27,092 nt of DNA from CAYMST01 sp964393115 (lineage in GTDB: Bacteria; Bacteroidota; Bacteroidia; Cytophagales; Cyclobacteriaceae): positions 1 through 27,092 of the forward strand of contig CAYMST010000027.1 of assembly GCA_964393115.1 (NCBI GenBank). The letters run 5' to 3'. A model generated the notes under the pieces. That model was not told where the DNA came from and made no database searches. It was given only the letters and a program-made list of their open reading frames with translations. The position numbers and the translations under genes were made by a program. This document shows positions 1 through 8,223 of the stretch, piece after piece. Within the stretch, counting starts at the first letter, position 1. Every line of letters begins with the position of its first letter.

Positions 1-3000
1 AAAATCATAGGGGATAAACTTCATAAAAAGGCATCTATTAAAATCTGGACCGTGGGCTGTAGCACTGGTGAGGAAACCTACACGCTGGCTATGCTCATTT
101 ATGAGGAGCTAGCGCGCCAAAAAAGCGACCTAGTCGTAAAGATATTTGCCAGCGATGTAGCCAATGAGTTTTTGAACATCGCTACCCAAGGTATATACCC
201 TGAAAGTATAGAAGAAGATGTCACCAAAGACCGGTTAGATAAGTACTTTACAAAAAAGGGAAGCCACTATCAGGTCAATTATGAGATTCGTAAGATGATC
301 ATTTTCAATGCACACAATATCCTTACAGATCCGCCATTTAGCAAAATGGACCTTGTGATTTGCCGAAACCTATTGATTTATTTCAAACCAGAAGCTCAGC
401 ACAAAGCCATCGGCAACCTACATTATGCCTTGAAGTATAACGGCTTCCTCATGCTTGGACCTAGTGAGTCCGTGGGAGAACACAAAACCTATCTTGAGGA
501 AATAAATCGACGAGAAAAAATTTATCGGAATATCCAAGAAAGTACAGTATATCCTATTCCTAGTAACTCAGGGATTGTCGTAAACACAACCTCAAAGCGT
601 GTCAAACATCAAAACGAAAAAAAATCTGAAACGCGAGTCGCCGACACCATCAGCGAAGTCGTATGTGAGCAATACGGAGTAGTCAGTTTCCACATTGACG
701 ACCAGTACAACATTATCAACGCCTATGGAGAGGCCAGAAAGTACCTCAAGCAGCCTAAACGTGGCTTTTCTGCTAACTTGCTAAAAACACTACCGGAAAA
801 CTTATCACTGGCAACTGGCATTGCCCTCAACAAGGTAAAGCGTAAACATGATAAGGTAATGTATAAAGATGTGCATTACGCAAAAGACAGTGAAAATCAC
901 ACAATACACCTTACCGTACAGAAAGCGTCTGCTTCTAAATCGAACCAAAAGGGTTTTTTGGTATTTTTATTTCCTTCATCACCAACTGAGCTCCCTGTTA
1001 AACCTTTTCATAGCTCCGCAAATAGTGAAAGTGATTTAAATCCAAACACACGCATTTCTGAGTTAGAAGAGGAACTTAAAGACACACGTGAGGATCTCCA
1101 AAACACCGTAGAGGAAGTAGAGACGAGCAATGAAGAACTCCAAGCCACAAATGAGGAATTGCTGGCGGCTAATGAGGAGCTACAAAGTACAAATGAAGAG
1201 CTGCAATCCGTAAATGAAGAATTGCAAACGGTGAATACAGAGCATCAAGAAAAGATTGATGATCTCTCCAAGCTGAATGATGATATCAGTAACCTGCTCA
1301 ACAGTACTCAAATTGGTACGATATTCTTGGATCGCGAACAAATGATCCGTAAGTTGACACCGAGTATTACGCGCCTTTTTCATGTGCGAGAAGAAGATAT
1401 TGGTCGTCCCATTAAGCATTTTAACAACACTTACGAGGCAAAAGTTAGCGACTTTGTAAAAACCATTCAACAGGTACAAAAGCATGGAAAGCCAGTTAGC
1501 CAAGAGCTAAAAACAGAAGAAGGAGACTGGTACCTGCTTCAAATCACACCTTTCGTCAGCTCAGCGGGTACAGTAGAGGGTACCGTACTTTGCTATACGA
1601 ATGTAAATGCTATTAAAGAAGCGGAGACCAAAGTTCAACTAGAACGAAAGCGTTTTCAGTCTATTTTCGAACATAGCCCTTATGGTGTAGCCATGGCTGA
1701 TCTCCAAGGAAGAATGGTCGAGGTAAATGCCGAGTTTTGCAAAATCATGGGCATCAGCCAGGCCATGATCGGCAATATCACCATTGCCGACGTGACGTAT
1801 GGCGACATGTCTGAAACCGTGACGAGTATCAAAAAGCTCATCTCAGGCGAAATACAATCCTTCCAATTACAAAAAAGATATAAGCGACTTAACGATGGTG
1901 AGATCATCTGGGCAACCACCACCGGAATGCTGATTGATGACCCGCTAACCGGAGGGAAACTAATGGTTGGAATCGTAGAAGATGTTACCAACACCAGACT
2001 TACTCAGGAACAATTAGAACGCTCTAACTTCACCATACAAAATGCCAATGATGCCATCTCTTGGATAGACGAGGATGGACGAATCGTATATACGAATAAT
2101 GCCTATCGCGATATTTTTGAGTATTCGGATAATGACTTAGCTTCTGTTCGTGTGATTGACATAGATAAATACATCAATACTCCTGAAAAATGGAAAGCAC
2201 ACTGGGAGGAATTGAAATCAGAAGGAAAATTAGTATTTGAATCTGAGATTAATACGAAATCTGGTAAATCAAAAAACATAGAGCTATCTATTAAGTACGT
2301 GAAGCTTGGCGAGACGGCCTATAGCATCGCCTTTATTCGAGATATCACCGAAAGGATGAAAGCTGAAATTGAAAGGAAAAAAGAGCAGGAACTCAGTCGC
2401 AAAAATGAAGAACTGGAGCGCTTCGTATACATTGCTTCTCATGATTTACAAGAACCCCTACAAACCATTCGCGGTCAACTGGAAATGCTCTCTACAGAAC
2501 AACAAGACACCCTTACTGAAGACGGACACCGTTTTATTCACTATTCACTGAGTTCAGTAGATCGCATGAGTAATTTGATCAGAGGGCTACTGGATTACTC
2601 ACGGTTAGGGCGTGAGCATACCATGGCGGAGGTTGACCCCGCAGGTATGGTAATTGATACGTTGAGTGACCTCCAGGACTTAATAGATCGCCATCACGCG
2701 GAAATTACCGTAGAGCAACTTCCTGATTCCTTAAAAGTATACCCTATAGAATTTCGTATGCTGCTACAAAACCTGATCGGTAACGCCATCAAATTCAAGC
2801 AAAAAAACGTTGATCCAAAAATAGTGATCTCCTCAAAACGTTTGGAACTATTTTGGGAAATCACCATTGCTGATAATGGCATTGGCATTGACCAGAAAAA
2901 TCACAGAAAGATATTCGAAATCTTTAGGAGATTACACACGCAAAAGCAAATTAAAGGAACAGGAATTGGGCTTGCTCACTGTAAAAAAATTGTAGAACTC

Positions 3001-3132
3001 CATGGCGGCACTATCTGGGTGGAGAGCACCTTAGGACAAGGAAGCCGTTTTCTATTTACCCTCCCAGTTCATACAGAAACAGTACACTCAAATTCAACAC
3101 ATGAAAGTAAACTTGAACATTCTCTTAATTGA
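1..3132 (+). CDS. CheR-type methyltransferase / multi-PAS / histidine kinase fusion (5' truncated by window edge)
   Basis: The frame is open from base 1, and residues before the GTG at 52 continue the CheR fold, so the gene starts outside the window. Counting from that GTG: the CheR SAM-binding segment begins at GCSTGEETY (2-10) and the methyltransferase domain runs to about residue 155. A glutamate/asparagine-rich coiled coil with repeated NEELQ heptads spans about 335-415. Three PAS-like segments follow (about 416-520, 533-650, 657-770). The HisKA phosphoacceptor is H797 in FVYIASHDLQEP. The HATPase has an N box at 904-916, a G1 box DNGIGID at 941-947 and a G2 box GTGIGLA at 969-975. This order matches the CheB-CheR-PAS-kinase hybrids common in Bacteroidota; a CheB methylesterase may lie upstream, unseen. 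There is no membrane segment in the visible part, so it is probably cytosolic. It overlaps the downstream receiver gene by 32 nt, which suggests co-translation and phosphotransfer to it. Confidence 0.93.
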   Translation, partial: KIIGDKLHKKASIKIWTVGCSTGEETYTLAMLIYEELARQKSDLVVKIFASDVANEFLNIATQGIYPESIEEDVTKDRLDKYFTKKGSHYQVNYEIRKMIIFNAHNILTDPPFSKMDLVICRNLLIYFKPEAQHKAIGNLHYALKYNGFLMLGPSESVGEHKTYLEEINRREKIYRNIQESTVYPIPSNSGIVVNTTSKRVKHQNEKKSETRVADTISEVVCEQYGVVSFHIDDQYNIINAYGEARKYLKQPKRGFSANLLKTLPENLSLATGIALNKVKRKHDKVMYKDVHYAKDSENHTIHLTVQKASASKSNQKGFLVFLFPSSPTELPVKPFHSSANSESDLNPNTRISELEEELKDTREDLQNTVEEVETSNEELQATNEELLAANEELQSTNEELQSVNEELQTVNTEHQEKIDDLSKLNDDISNLLNSTQIGTIFLDREQMIRKLTPSITRLFHVREEDIGRPIKHFNNTYEAKVSDFVKTIQQVQKHGKPVSQELKTEEGDWYLLQITPFVSSAGTVEGTVLCYTNVNAIKEAETKVQLERKRFQSIFEHSPYGVAMADLQGRMVEVNAEFCKIMGISQAMIGNITIADVTYGDMSETVTSIKKLISGEIQSFQLQKRYKRLNDGEIIWATTTGMLIDDPLTGGKLMVGIVEDVTNTRLTQEQLERSNFTIQNANDAISWIDEDGRIVYTNNAYRDIFEYSDNDLASVRVIDIDKYINTPEKWKAHWEELKSEGKLVFESEINTKSGKSKNIELSIKYVKLGETAYSIAFIRDITERMKAEIERKKEQELSRKNEELERFVYIASHDLQEPLQTIRGQLEMLSTEQQDTLTEDGHRFIHYSLSSVDRMSNLIRGLLDYSRLGREHTMAEVDPAGMVIDTLSDLQDLIDRHHAEITVEQLPDSLKVYPIEFRMLLQNLIGNAIKFKQKNVDPKIVISSKRLELFWEITIADNGIGIDQKNHRKIFEIFRRLHTQKQIKGTGIGLAHCKKIVELHGGTIWVESTLGQGSRFLFTLPVHTETVHSNSTHESKLEHSLN

Positions 3133-3514
3133 TGATAGTGAAGCGGTAAACTTTGTTCACGCTAAATTATTCCGAAATCTCTGTGTTAGTGGCTCAATAG
3201 AAGTCAAAGAAAATGGTCAAGAGGCGATTGACTATCTAGAGAAGAGTATTGAACAAGGTTCTTTTCCTGATCTAATCTTTTTAGACATCAATATGCCCGT
3301 TATGGATGGCTGGCAATTCCTAGATTCATTCGAAATGAAATTTAAAAATGATCATAAAAAAGTGATTTTATTTATGGTGACTACATCTCAAAATCCGGAC
3401 GACAAATCTCGTTCTACCCATTACGACAGTGTCACTGGGTTTATGATCAAACCCTTGAGAAAAAAGAATATTCTAGAGGTGCTTGATACTTACTTTACTT
3501 TTTCTGAACCATGA
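3101..3514 (+). CDS. Single-domain CheY-like response regulator
   Basis: A 137-residue stand-alone receiver. The acidic pocket is D11/D12 (LLIDDSE), the phosphoacceptor is D62 in FLDINMPVMDG, the switch Thr lies in the MVTTSQ segment (about 94-95), and the conserved Lys is K117 in IKPLRKK. There is no output domain, so it acts by protein contact or as a phosphorelay intermediate. The extended loop near residues 49-54 is typical of receivers that accept phosphate from CheR/phytochrome-type kinases of the Rcp1 class. The ATG at 3101 lies inside the 3' end of the preceding kinase gene, which makes that kinase the likely partner. Family assignment is firm; the pathway is inferred from context. 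Confidence 0.92.
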   Translation: MKVNLNILLIDDSEAVNFVHAKLFRNLCVSGSIEVKENGQEAIDYLEKSIEQGSFPDLIFLDINMPVMDGWQFLDSFEMKFKNDHKKVILFMVTTSQNPDDKSRSTHYDSVTGFMIKPLRKKNILEVLDTYFTFSEP

Positions 3515-3663
3515 AACACAGTTTCGTAAGTATAGCTTTATAAACCTATGCTTATACTGCACTACAGACATGTGAACTCCATCTTAAAAAAATTAAAATT
3601 CCTCTTATGTGATCCCCATCACTGCATATCAATTTCCAGCGCTGTTTTTTTGAAGAAAAAAAG

Positions 3664-3870
3664 ATGGTAAAGAACATGAGTAAAACAGATGCTATTATTA
3701 GAGTAATAGTAGCATTGGTCATCGCAGCACTTTGGTACTTTCAAGTAGTAAGCGGTGTATTATTAACGGTATTATTGGTGGTTGCAGGAATTTTCATGGT
3801 CACTGGAATGATCAATTTCTGTCCCTTATACAGTATTCTAAGGATTAAAACACGTTCTTCTAAGTCCTAG
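3664..3870 (+). CDS. DUF2892 / YgaP-type small inner-membrane protein
   Basis: A 68-residue protein beginning MVKNMSKTDAIIRV, with two hydrophobic helices (about 12-28 and 30-48) separated by a short turn, then the FCPLYSIL motif and a basic tail. This matches the DUF2892 family, whose members usually start with MKKNM plus a TDRIIR-like segment and carry FCPLY near the end; that resemblance supports the first ATG over the one at 3676. Family members are small membrane proteins of unknown function, often beside or fused to rhodanese and sulfur-transport genes. Here a YeeE-type transporter pair follows about 290 bp downstream, which fits a sulfur link, but a strong terminator and a repeat element lie between, so it is transcribed separately. 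Confidence 0.85.
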   Translation: MVKNMSKTDAIIRVIVALVIAALWYFQVVSGVLLTVLLVVAGIFMVTGMINFCPLYSILRIKTRSSKS

Positions 3871-3882
3871 CAGGGACTAGCG

Positions 3883-3919
3883 AAATGTTCAATTCAACAA
3901 ATTGAATTGAACATTTTTT
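3883..3919 (+). terminator. Rho-independent terminator after the DUF2892 gene
   Basis: A perfect 15-bp stem (3883-3897 with 3902-3916) closes a CAAA loop, and a six-T run covers 3914-3919. It starts 13 nt after the stop codon of the DUF2892 gene. This is a strong intrinsic terminator for plus-strand transcription. Confidence 0.88.
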
Positions 3920-3957
3920 GTCATTTCAAACTAACTCTCTCTTTTAGGTGTTGTATA

Positions 3958-4130
3958 ATACCATTTAAACTATATCAGGGCGTATTAGTTTACGTTATGT
4001 TTTTTTCTTATTCAAGGCAAAAAACGCGGTCCTAGCAGCGCTAGGGCGCGGACGGCCAGTCGAGGCTTGTAACTAATAAGAAGGGAAAAACAGTAGCAAA
4101 GTACACGTCGTTATATAGTTTAAATGGTAT
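3958..4130. repeat. MITE-like element with 18-bp perfect terminal inverted repeats
   Basis: The sequence ATACCATTTAAACTATAT at 3958-3975 is repeated in perfect inverse at 4113-4130, bounding a 173-bp segment with no coding potential. The interior is unlike its surroundings: a G+C-rich hairpin at 4031-4045 (cctagc / gctagg, loop agc) is flanked by further imperfect inverted arms (CTTATT plus CAAGGC on the left, GGCTTG plus AATAAG on the right). The whole unit could fold as one long nested hairpin. No clear target-site duplication is visible. It looks like a non-autonomous mobile element or intergenic repeat; a long regulatory hairpin is the alternative. Confidence 0.7.
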
Positions 4131-4156
4131 AAGATCCATACACTTAATTTCTTCTC

Positions 4157-4720
4157 ATGGAGAACATTTTGAAACCATGGCCGTGGTACGTTGTCGGTCC
4201 GATGATTGCCGTAAGCATGTTACTATTAACCTATTATGGTAAGTCACTGGGGATATCGAGCAACCTAAGGACACTGTGCACCATCGCAGGTGCTGGTAAG
4301 TTTTCTGATTTCTTTCGCTTTGATTGGAAGTCACAACGCTGGAATCTGGCATTCGTCGTTGGGGTTATCATAGGCTCTTGGATCGCTAGCCAATTCCTCT
4401 CATCTTCATCAGCGGTACCTATTTCGGAAACTACAAAAGCCGAACTCCTTCAACTCGGAATTTCTGACCCAGGTGTAAGCCTGGCACCTATTGAAATATT
4501 TAGTTGGAGCGGGCTTGCGTCCCCACGAGGGCTTGTCATGATGGTCATCGGGGGAATACTGATTGGCTTTGGCACGCGCTATGCTAATGGCTGTACTTCA
4601 GGCCATGCGATCAGCGGCCTGAGCAACCTCCAGCTACCCTCTTTGATTGCCGTGATTGGATTCTTTTTCGGAGGGCTTATGGCCACCTATTTTATCCTAC
4701 CTTGGTTATTAAAACTGTAA
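4157..4720 (+). CDS. YeeE/YedE-family transporter subunit (first half)
   Basis: A 187-residue polytopic membrane protein with hydrophobic segments at about 10-26, 63-79, 126-142 and 160-183. The motif RYANGCTSGHAISG (about 141-154) carries the conserved cysteine of the YeeE/YedE thiosulfate-transporter family, where cysteines along the pore relay thiosulfate. In many bacteria the family is one protein of about 350 residues; here it is split into two adjacent genes, this one and the next, with a 3-nt gap. The pair probably forms one transporter in the inner membrane, importing thiosulfate or a related sulfur species. The family is clear; the substrate is inferred. Confidence 0.85.
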   Translation: MENILKPWPWYVVGPMIAVSMLLLTYYGKSLGISSNLRTLCTIAGAGKFSDFFRFDWKSQRWNLAFVVGVIIGSWIASQFLSSSSAVPISETTKAELLQLGISDPGVSLAPIEIFSWSGLASPRGLVMMVIGGILIGFGTRYANGCTSGHAISGLSNLQLPSLIAVIGFFFGGLMATYFILPWLLKL

Positions 4721-4723
4721 AGC

Positions 4724-5137
4724 ATGAAGTTCATCAAATTCATTTTCGCAGGCATATTTTTCGGCATCCTCCTCACGAAAGGGCAAGTAATCAGTTGGTT
4801 TCGTATATACGAGATGTTCAGATTTCAAGACTTTCATATGTACGGTGTCATTGGGTCTGCTGTGGTTCTCGGAGCCATTGGTTTAGCATGGATTAAAAAA
4901 TCACGAACAAAGAATATCGAAGGCCAAACGATAAAAATCACCGAAAAAGATCCGGGAGTCTTTCGATACCTAATTGGAGGTACAATCTTTGGCATCGGTT
5001 GGGCTATGACAGGCGCATGCCCAGGCCCCTTATTCGCTCTGCTTGGCAGTGGGTTTATGGTTTTTGGTGTGGTGATTGTATCAGCTATGTTCGGAACATT
5101 TTTATACGGCATTCTAAGACATAAGCTACCGCATTAA
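4724..5137 (+). CDS. YeeE/YedE-family transporter subunit (second half, DUF6691-like)
   Basis: A 137-residue membrane protein with about four hydrophobic segments. The second conserved sulfur-transport motif, GWAMTGACPGPLFALLGSG, lies at about 89-107; its cysteine corresponds to the second pore cysteine of full-length YeeE. It begins 3 nt after the stop of the first half, so the two are almost certainly co-translated and function together. The loop around residues 55-70 is basic. No rhodanese or sulfur dioxygenase gene is present in the window, so the metabolic use of the sulfur compound cannot be read here. Confidence 0.83.
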   Translation: MKFIKFIFAGIFFGILLTKGQVISWFRIYEMFRFQDFHMYGVIGSAVVLGAIGLAWIKKSRTKNIEGQTIKITEKDPGVFRYLIGGTIFGIGWAMTGACPGPLFALLGSGFMVFGVVIVSAMFGTFLYGILRHKLPH

Positions 5138-5274
5138 ACTTTATACGATTCCTTACCTCCTCATTATTCAAGCTGAGCTATACATATCGAACAGTGTTAA
5201 CCAACTAGTTTTACCCCCCGTTAAGGCCTCAAGCAAACATGCTTCACTCACTAGAAGTTAAGAGATGAGGCCCC

Positions 5275-5290
5275 TTGGTCATATGGCCAA
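5275..5290. promoter_or_regulatory. 16-bp palindrome upstream of a histidine kinase gene
   Basis: TTGGTCATATGGCCAA is a palindrome apart from one position pair, located 93 nt before the kinase ATG at 5383. Eleven bases of it (CATATGGCCAA) recur at 7021-7031, ten bases after the same gene's stop codon. It could be an operator, but no regulator is identified and chance is not excluded. Just upstream, ggcctca (5225-5231) and tgaggcc (5266-5272) form a second, looser inverted repeat. The rest of 5138-5382 shows no gene. Confidence 0.3.
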
Positions 5291-5382
5291 TAGCTCCACC
5301 CTAATTATGAATACATAGGGATAAATTAGGTGTTTACCTTATTTCATTAATTCCCACTCCATTATTCCTTTGTTGTTATGAG

Positions 5383-7011
5383 ATGGATAGAACCCTAAAT
5401 GGATATAATCTTCAAACAACTAAATATAACGGGATGCACTTTGACATCAGAAAAACAGAATATGTAGGCTGGGGTGCGGTCAGCGTATTGACTCTGGTCA
5501 TTATGATCACTTGGTTCTTGAGCTATCAGCGATCCGCAAAGCAAGTGGATTTATTGAAGTTCAGTTTAGCCTATACAACAAACGAGGAATTAGAACTTAC
5601 GGCGTTAGCTCCACAAGTCAGAGACTTGATCACCGATTACCTCTTTGAAAATGGAGAAATGACCACCTTTTCTGTGGGTAGCGAGCATGAGTTTATGGGC
5701 TCATGGAGTCAGTTTACCCAACAAGAAATCAGCAAAAGCATCGACAAAGCTTATGTAGCACTACAACAAGAAAGGACATACCTGATTATAGTACAAGGCG
5801 TTTGTATCATCCTTTGTCTACTATCCTTAGGGGTATCGGGAAGATCCATAAAGCAACAACTGATTGGCAAAATAAGGAAAGACCGTTTGAGCATATCAGA
5901 AACACAACATCGGCTCATTAAATTCAAAGAAATATATGTGGCGGCTATTGAATCGAAAAAACTATTGGTAGACAAAGTAACCCTGCTTCAAGAGGAGCGT
6001 GCCGATCTACAAAAGCGGGTTAAAGATGCGGATGCCATGCAAGCAGAAATGAAGAACTTTGTGGATGTCCAGATCAAAACCAACGAACAACTCATGATCG
6101 CTGAATCAAAGTTGAAAAACTTACTGGAAAAGGAAAAGGAAGGTAAGGCCATCATGAACCAAACAATCGATAAGCTCAAGGAAACTCAGGGACAATTAGT
6201 ACATAGCGAAAAGATGGCTTCTCTAGGTCAACTTACAGCCGGTATCGCTCACGAAATCAACAACCCTATCAATTTTGTATATAACGGTGTTGGTAGTGTT
6301 CGCAGCATAGTTCAGGATTTGTCGGACCTTTTCGAAGTATATAAAGACCTAGAGGCAGAAGGTCCCAACGAAGAGATACTGGAGGAGCTTAAAAACTTGA
6401 AAGAAGACATTGATTTCCACTCGGTCATGGGAGATCTCCACCAGCTACTCAAGGACATCGAAGAGGGTGCGATAAGGACTATCGAAATTGTAAAGGGGCT
6501 GCGCGTCTTCTCACGACTAGATGAAGAGGATAAGAAGTATGCTAATATCAATGAATGTTTAGAGGCAACGCTAATCCTGCTTAAAAACAAGCTCAAAAAT
6601 AGAATCACTTTAGAAAAGCAGCTCGACACAGATATTCAGGAGATCTCTTGCTATCCTGGGCAGCTGAACCAGGTATTTATGAACATCCTTACCAATGCGA
6701 TTCAAGCTATTCCTGAAGAAAGTAAAGAGGCTAAAATCACCGTCAAAACCGAAGAGAGTATGGATCAGGTGTGGATACGACTTATCGACAACGGCAGTGG
6801 TATGAGTGAAGAAGTTAAAAGAAGAATATTTGAGCCGTTCTTCACGACTAAGCCAGTGGGTGTAGGAACAGGACTTGGCATGTCCATCTCTTATGGTATT
6901 ATCGAGAAGCATCACGGTCGCATTCAAGTCAACAGTGAATTAGGAAAAGGAACTGAGTTTATCATTGTTCTACCTAAAACACCTGAAATGGTTTATTCTA
7001 CAGCAGTTTGA
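5383..7011 (+). CDS. Membrane-bound sensor histidine kinase
   Basis: 542 residues. TM1 is at about 28-47 and TM2 at about 133-152, enclosing a roughly 85-residue extracytoplasmic sensor of no recognised family. A coiled coil covers about 190-275. The HisKA box is ASLGQLTAGIAHEINNPINF with phosphoacceptor H290. The ATPase domain has NILTNAIQA (N box, about 434-442), DNGSGM (G1, 469-474) and GTGLGMSISYG (G2, 495-505). The kinase half (about 260-530) is strikingly similar to that of the 1655-residue kinase at 18280-23247, including the shared segment EIVKGLRVFSRLDEED. No receiver domain or regulator gene is adjacent, so it is an orphan; it lies directly before the gas vesicle genes. The start is the first ATG; an in-frame ATG at 5434 is possible. 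Confidence 0.9.
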   Translation: MDRTLNGYNLQTTKYNGMHFDIRKTEYVGWGAVSVLTLVIMITWFLSYQRSAKQVDLLKFSLAYTTNEELELTALAPQVRDLITDYLFENGEMTTFSVGSEHEFMGSWSQFTQQEISKSIDKAYVALQQERTYLIIVQGVCIILCLLSLGVSGRSIKQQLIGKIRKDRLSISETQHRLIKFKEIYVAAIESKKLLVDKVTLLQEERADLQKRVKDADAMQAEMKNFVDVQIKTNEQLMIAESKLKNLLEKEKEGKAIMNQTIDKLKETQGQLVHSEKMASLGQLTAGIAHEINNPINFVYNGVGSVRSIVQDLSDLFEVYKDLEAEGPNEEILEELKNLKEDIDFHSVMGDLHQLLKDIEEGAIRTIEIVKGLRVFSRLDEEDKKYANINECLEATLILLKNKLKNRITLEKQLDTDIQEISCYPGQLNQVFMNILTNAIQAIPEESKEAKITVKTEESMDQVWIRLIDNGSGMSEEVKRRIFEPFFTTKPVGVGTGLGMSISYGIIEKHHGRIQVNSELGKGTEFIIVLPKTPEMVYSTAV

Positions 7012-7613
7012 TCAAAGTCACATATGGCCAAATAAGATCATCAGGTATATCGCCAAATTTAGGTAAGTCATAAGATTGAATTCATATGAGAAAGTATAGT
7101 TATGTATGTATGCTAAGTGGGTGTACTGCCACTCACTTCACTGGTGTCAACCTAGCCAATGCATGAAATAGGTGACCATTTTACTTTATGATTGATGTTG
7201 GGCTGCTTACATAGACGCTTAGTTTATTTGTTTCTTAAGTTGAATGGACGGCAGCCCATACTTTATCCAAAATACCATGGCCCAATCGAGTTGGTTAACA
7301 TGAAACACAAGATAGTTTTACAAAAAAGTTGGTTGAAACGACATATTGACAAGTTTTATATCAGCTCTTAAACAAGCTACTTCATAAGATGCTACGGCAG
7401 CTCTCAGCACTATTACCGGTTCAAAAATCATCCTCTGTATCCCAAAACGACGATTGCCTTTTCGTCGACACCTCATTTTTATTTTCTATCAAACTACTTT
7501 ACGGCTTTAAAGCCTACTAAAACCAATGCGCCATATATCATTTTCACCCCTCTAAATCGATATTGATCCCGTCCAAATCTGTTATATTTACTTTAGACGT
7601 AAATAAACTCACT
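7012..7613. other. Long intergenic region before gvpK
   Basis: About 600 bases with no convincing coding region. It contains an 8-bp stem-loop (7115-7122 / 7131-7138, one wobble pair) about 100 nt after the kinase stop, and an 8-bp inverted repeat TGGGCTGC / GCAGCCCA (7199-7206 / 7251-7258). Neither has a T run, so neither is a clear terminator. The A+T-rich last 100 bases probably carry the gvpK promoter. The length suggests a regulatory region for the gas vesicle cluster. Confidence 0.5.
7561..7590 (+). promoter_or_regulatory. Candidate Bacteroidota-type promoter for gvpK
   Basis: TATTG (7561-7565) and TATATTTA (7583-7590) resemble the -33 TTTG and -7 TAnnTTTG boxes of the Bacteroidota primary sigma factor, with a 17-nt spacer and one mismatch in the -7 box. 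The gvpK ATG is 23 nt further on. Motif matching only. Confidence 0.33.
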
Positions 7614-7889
7614 ATGAACCATAAGCCTCAACTAAACCTTAATCCTGAAAATGCTGGAAACGGATTGGTTACTTTAGTTCTTAGCCTTATCAACACCATT
7701 CGCGAAGTGATGGAAAAACAGGCACTTCGTAAAATTGAAAACGGTGAACTTACTCCTCAAAAAATAGAAGAAGTTGGCGCTACTTTCCTGGCCTTAGAAG
7801 AGAAAATGAATGAGCTTAAACAACACTTTGAACTCACTGATGAAGACCTGGAAATAGACCTTTCGAAGTACATCAAAGTCTCCGATTGA
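7614..7889 (+). CDS. gvpK: Gas vesicle protein GvpK
   Basis: 91 residues from the ATG at 7614, which starts MNHKPQLNLNPENAGNGL; the longer TTG start at 7563 adds residues unlike the family. The opening LNLNPENAGNGLVTLVL, the middle helix EVMEKQALRKIENGELT, and EEVGATFLALEEKMNEL are the conserved GvpK blocks. The protein is highly charged and helical. GvpK is required for, or assists, gas vesicle formation in several organisms, but its mechanism is unknown. It is usually within or at the end of the accessory operon (after gvpS in Bacillus megaterium); here it comes first, 114 nt before gvpA, separated by a weak hairpin (7909-7914 / 7921-7926). Confidence 0.92.
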   Translation: MNHKPQLNLNPENAGNGLVTLVLSLINTIREVMEKQALRKIENGELTPQKIEEVGATFLALEEKMNELKQHFELTDEDLEIDLSKYIKVSD

Positions 7890-7966
7890 CCTCCTACACA
7901 CACTTTTAAGGGTTTCCCCTAACCCTAATGGACTGAACACTTATCCCATTAGCTACCGCCTACACA

Positions 7967-7974
7967 TACTTTTG
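7967..7974 (+). promoter_or_regulatory. -7 promoter box for gvpA
   Basis: TACTTTTG fits the Bacteroidota -7 consensus TAnnTTTG exactly and lies 29 nt before the gvpA ATG. A clear TTTG -33 box is not seen at the usual distance; the best upstream sequence is TTAT near 7941. It would place the transcript start at about 7981. Confidence 0.45.
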
Positions 7975-8003
7975 TTATAAATACAAACTAAAAAGAAATT
8001 ATT

Positions 8004-8210
8004 ATGGCAGTAGAAAAAGCTCTTGCATCAGGTAGTCTTGTTGAGGTAGTAGATAGAGTTCTCGACAAAGGAGTAGTCATTGACGCATTCGTACGTCTTT
8101 CTCTAGTAGGAATTGAATTGGTAACTGTTGAAGCACGTGTAGTAGTGGCTTCTGTGGAAACATATCTGAGGTATGCCGAAGCCGTAGGATTAACCGCAAG
8201 AGTGGCATAG
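8004..8210 (+). CDS. gvpA: Gas vesicle major shell protein GvpA
   Basis: 68 residues: short N-terminus, helix 1 (SLVEVVDRVLDKG, 10-22), beta-hairpin VVIDAFVRLSLVGIELVTVEAR (about 23-44), and helix 2 VVVASVETYLRYAEAVGL. This is the canonical GvpA fold; the subunits stack into the hollow, gas-permeable ribbed wall that gives buoyancy. Key hairpin residues of the family (IDAF, RLSLVGIE) are all present. Only one full GvpA copy is in the window, and it has no C-terminal extension like that of GvpB of Bacillus. The gene has its own promoter box and is followed after 13 nt by a strong terminator, consistent with high, separate expression. The assignment is unambiguous. Confidence 0.98.
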   Translation: MAVEKALASGSLVEVVDRVLDKGVVIDAFVRLSLVGIELVTVEARVVVASVETYLRYAEAVGLTARVA

Positions 8211-8223
8211 TGAAACATCAAGA

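Noticed and set aside
3520..3560. Stem-loop after the CheY-like gene (GTAAGTATAG with CTATGCTTAT)
   Set aside because: Two wobble pairs, no T run; too weak to call a terminator.
7563..7613. Longer gvpK from a TTG at 7563
   Set aside because: The 17 extra residues do not match GvpK, and they overlap the candidate promoter; the ATG at 7614 begins the conserved sequence.
7909..7926. Hairpin AGGGTT / AACCCT between gvpK and gvpA
   Set aside because: A 6-bp stem with no T run; not enough for a terminator call.
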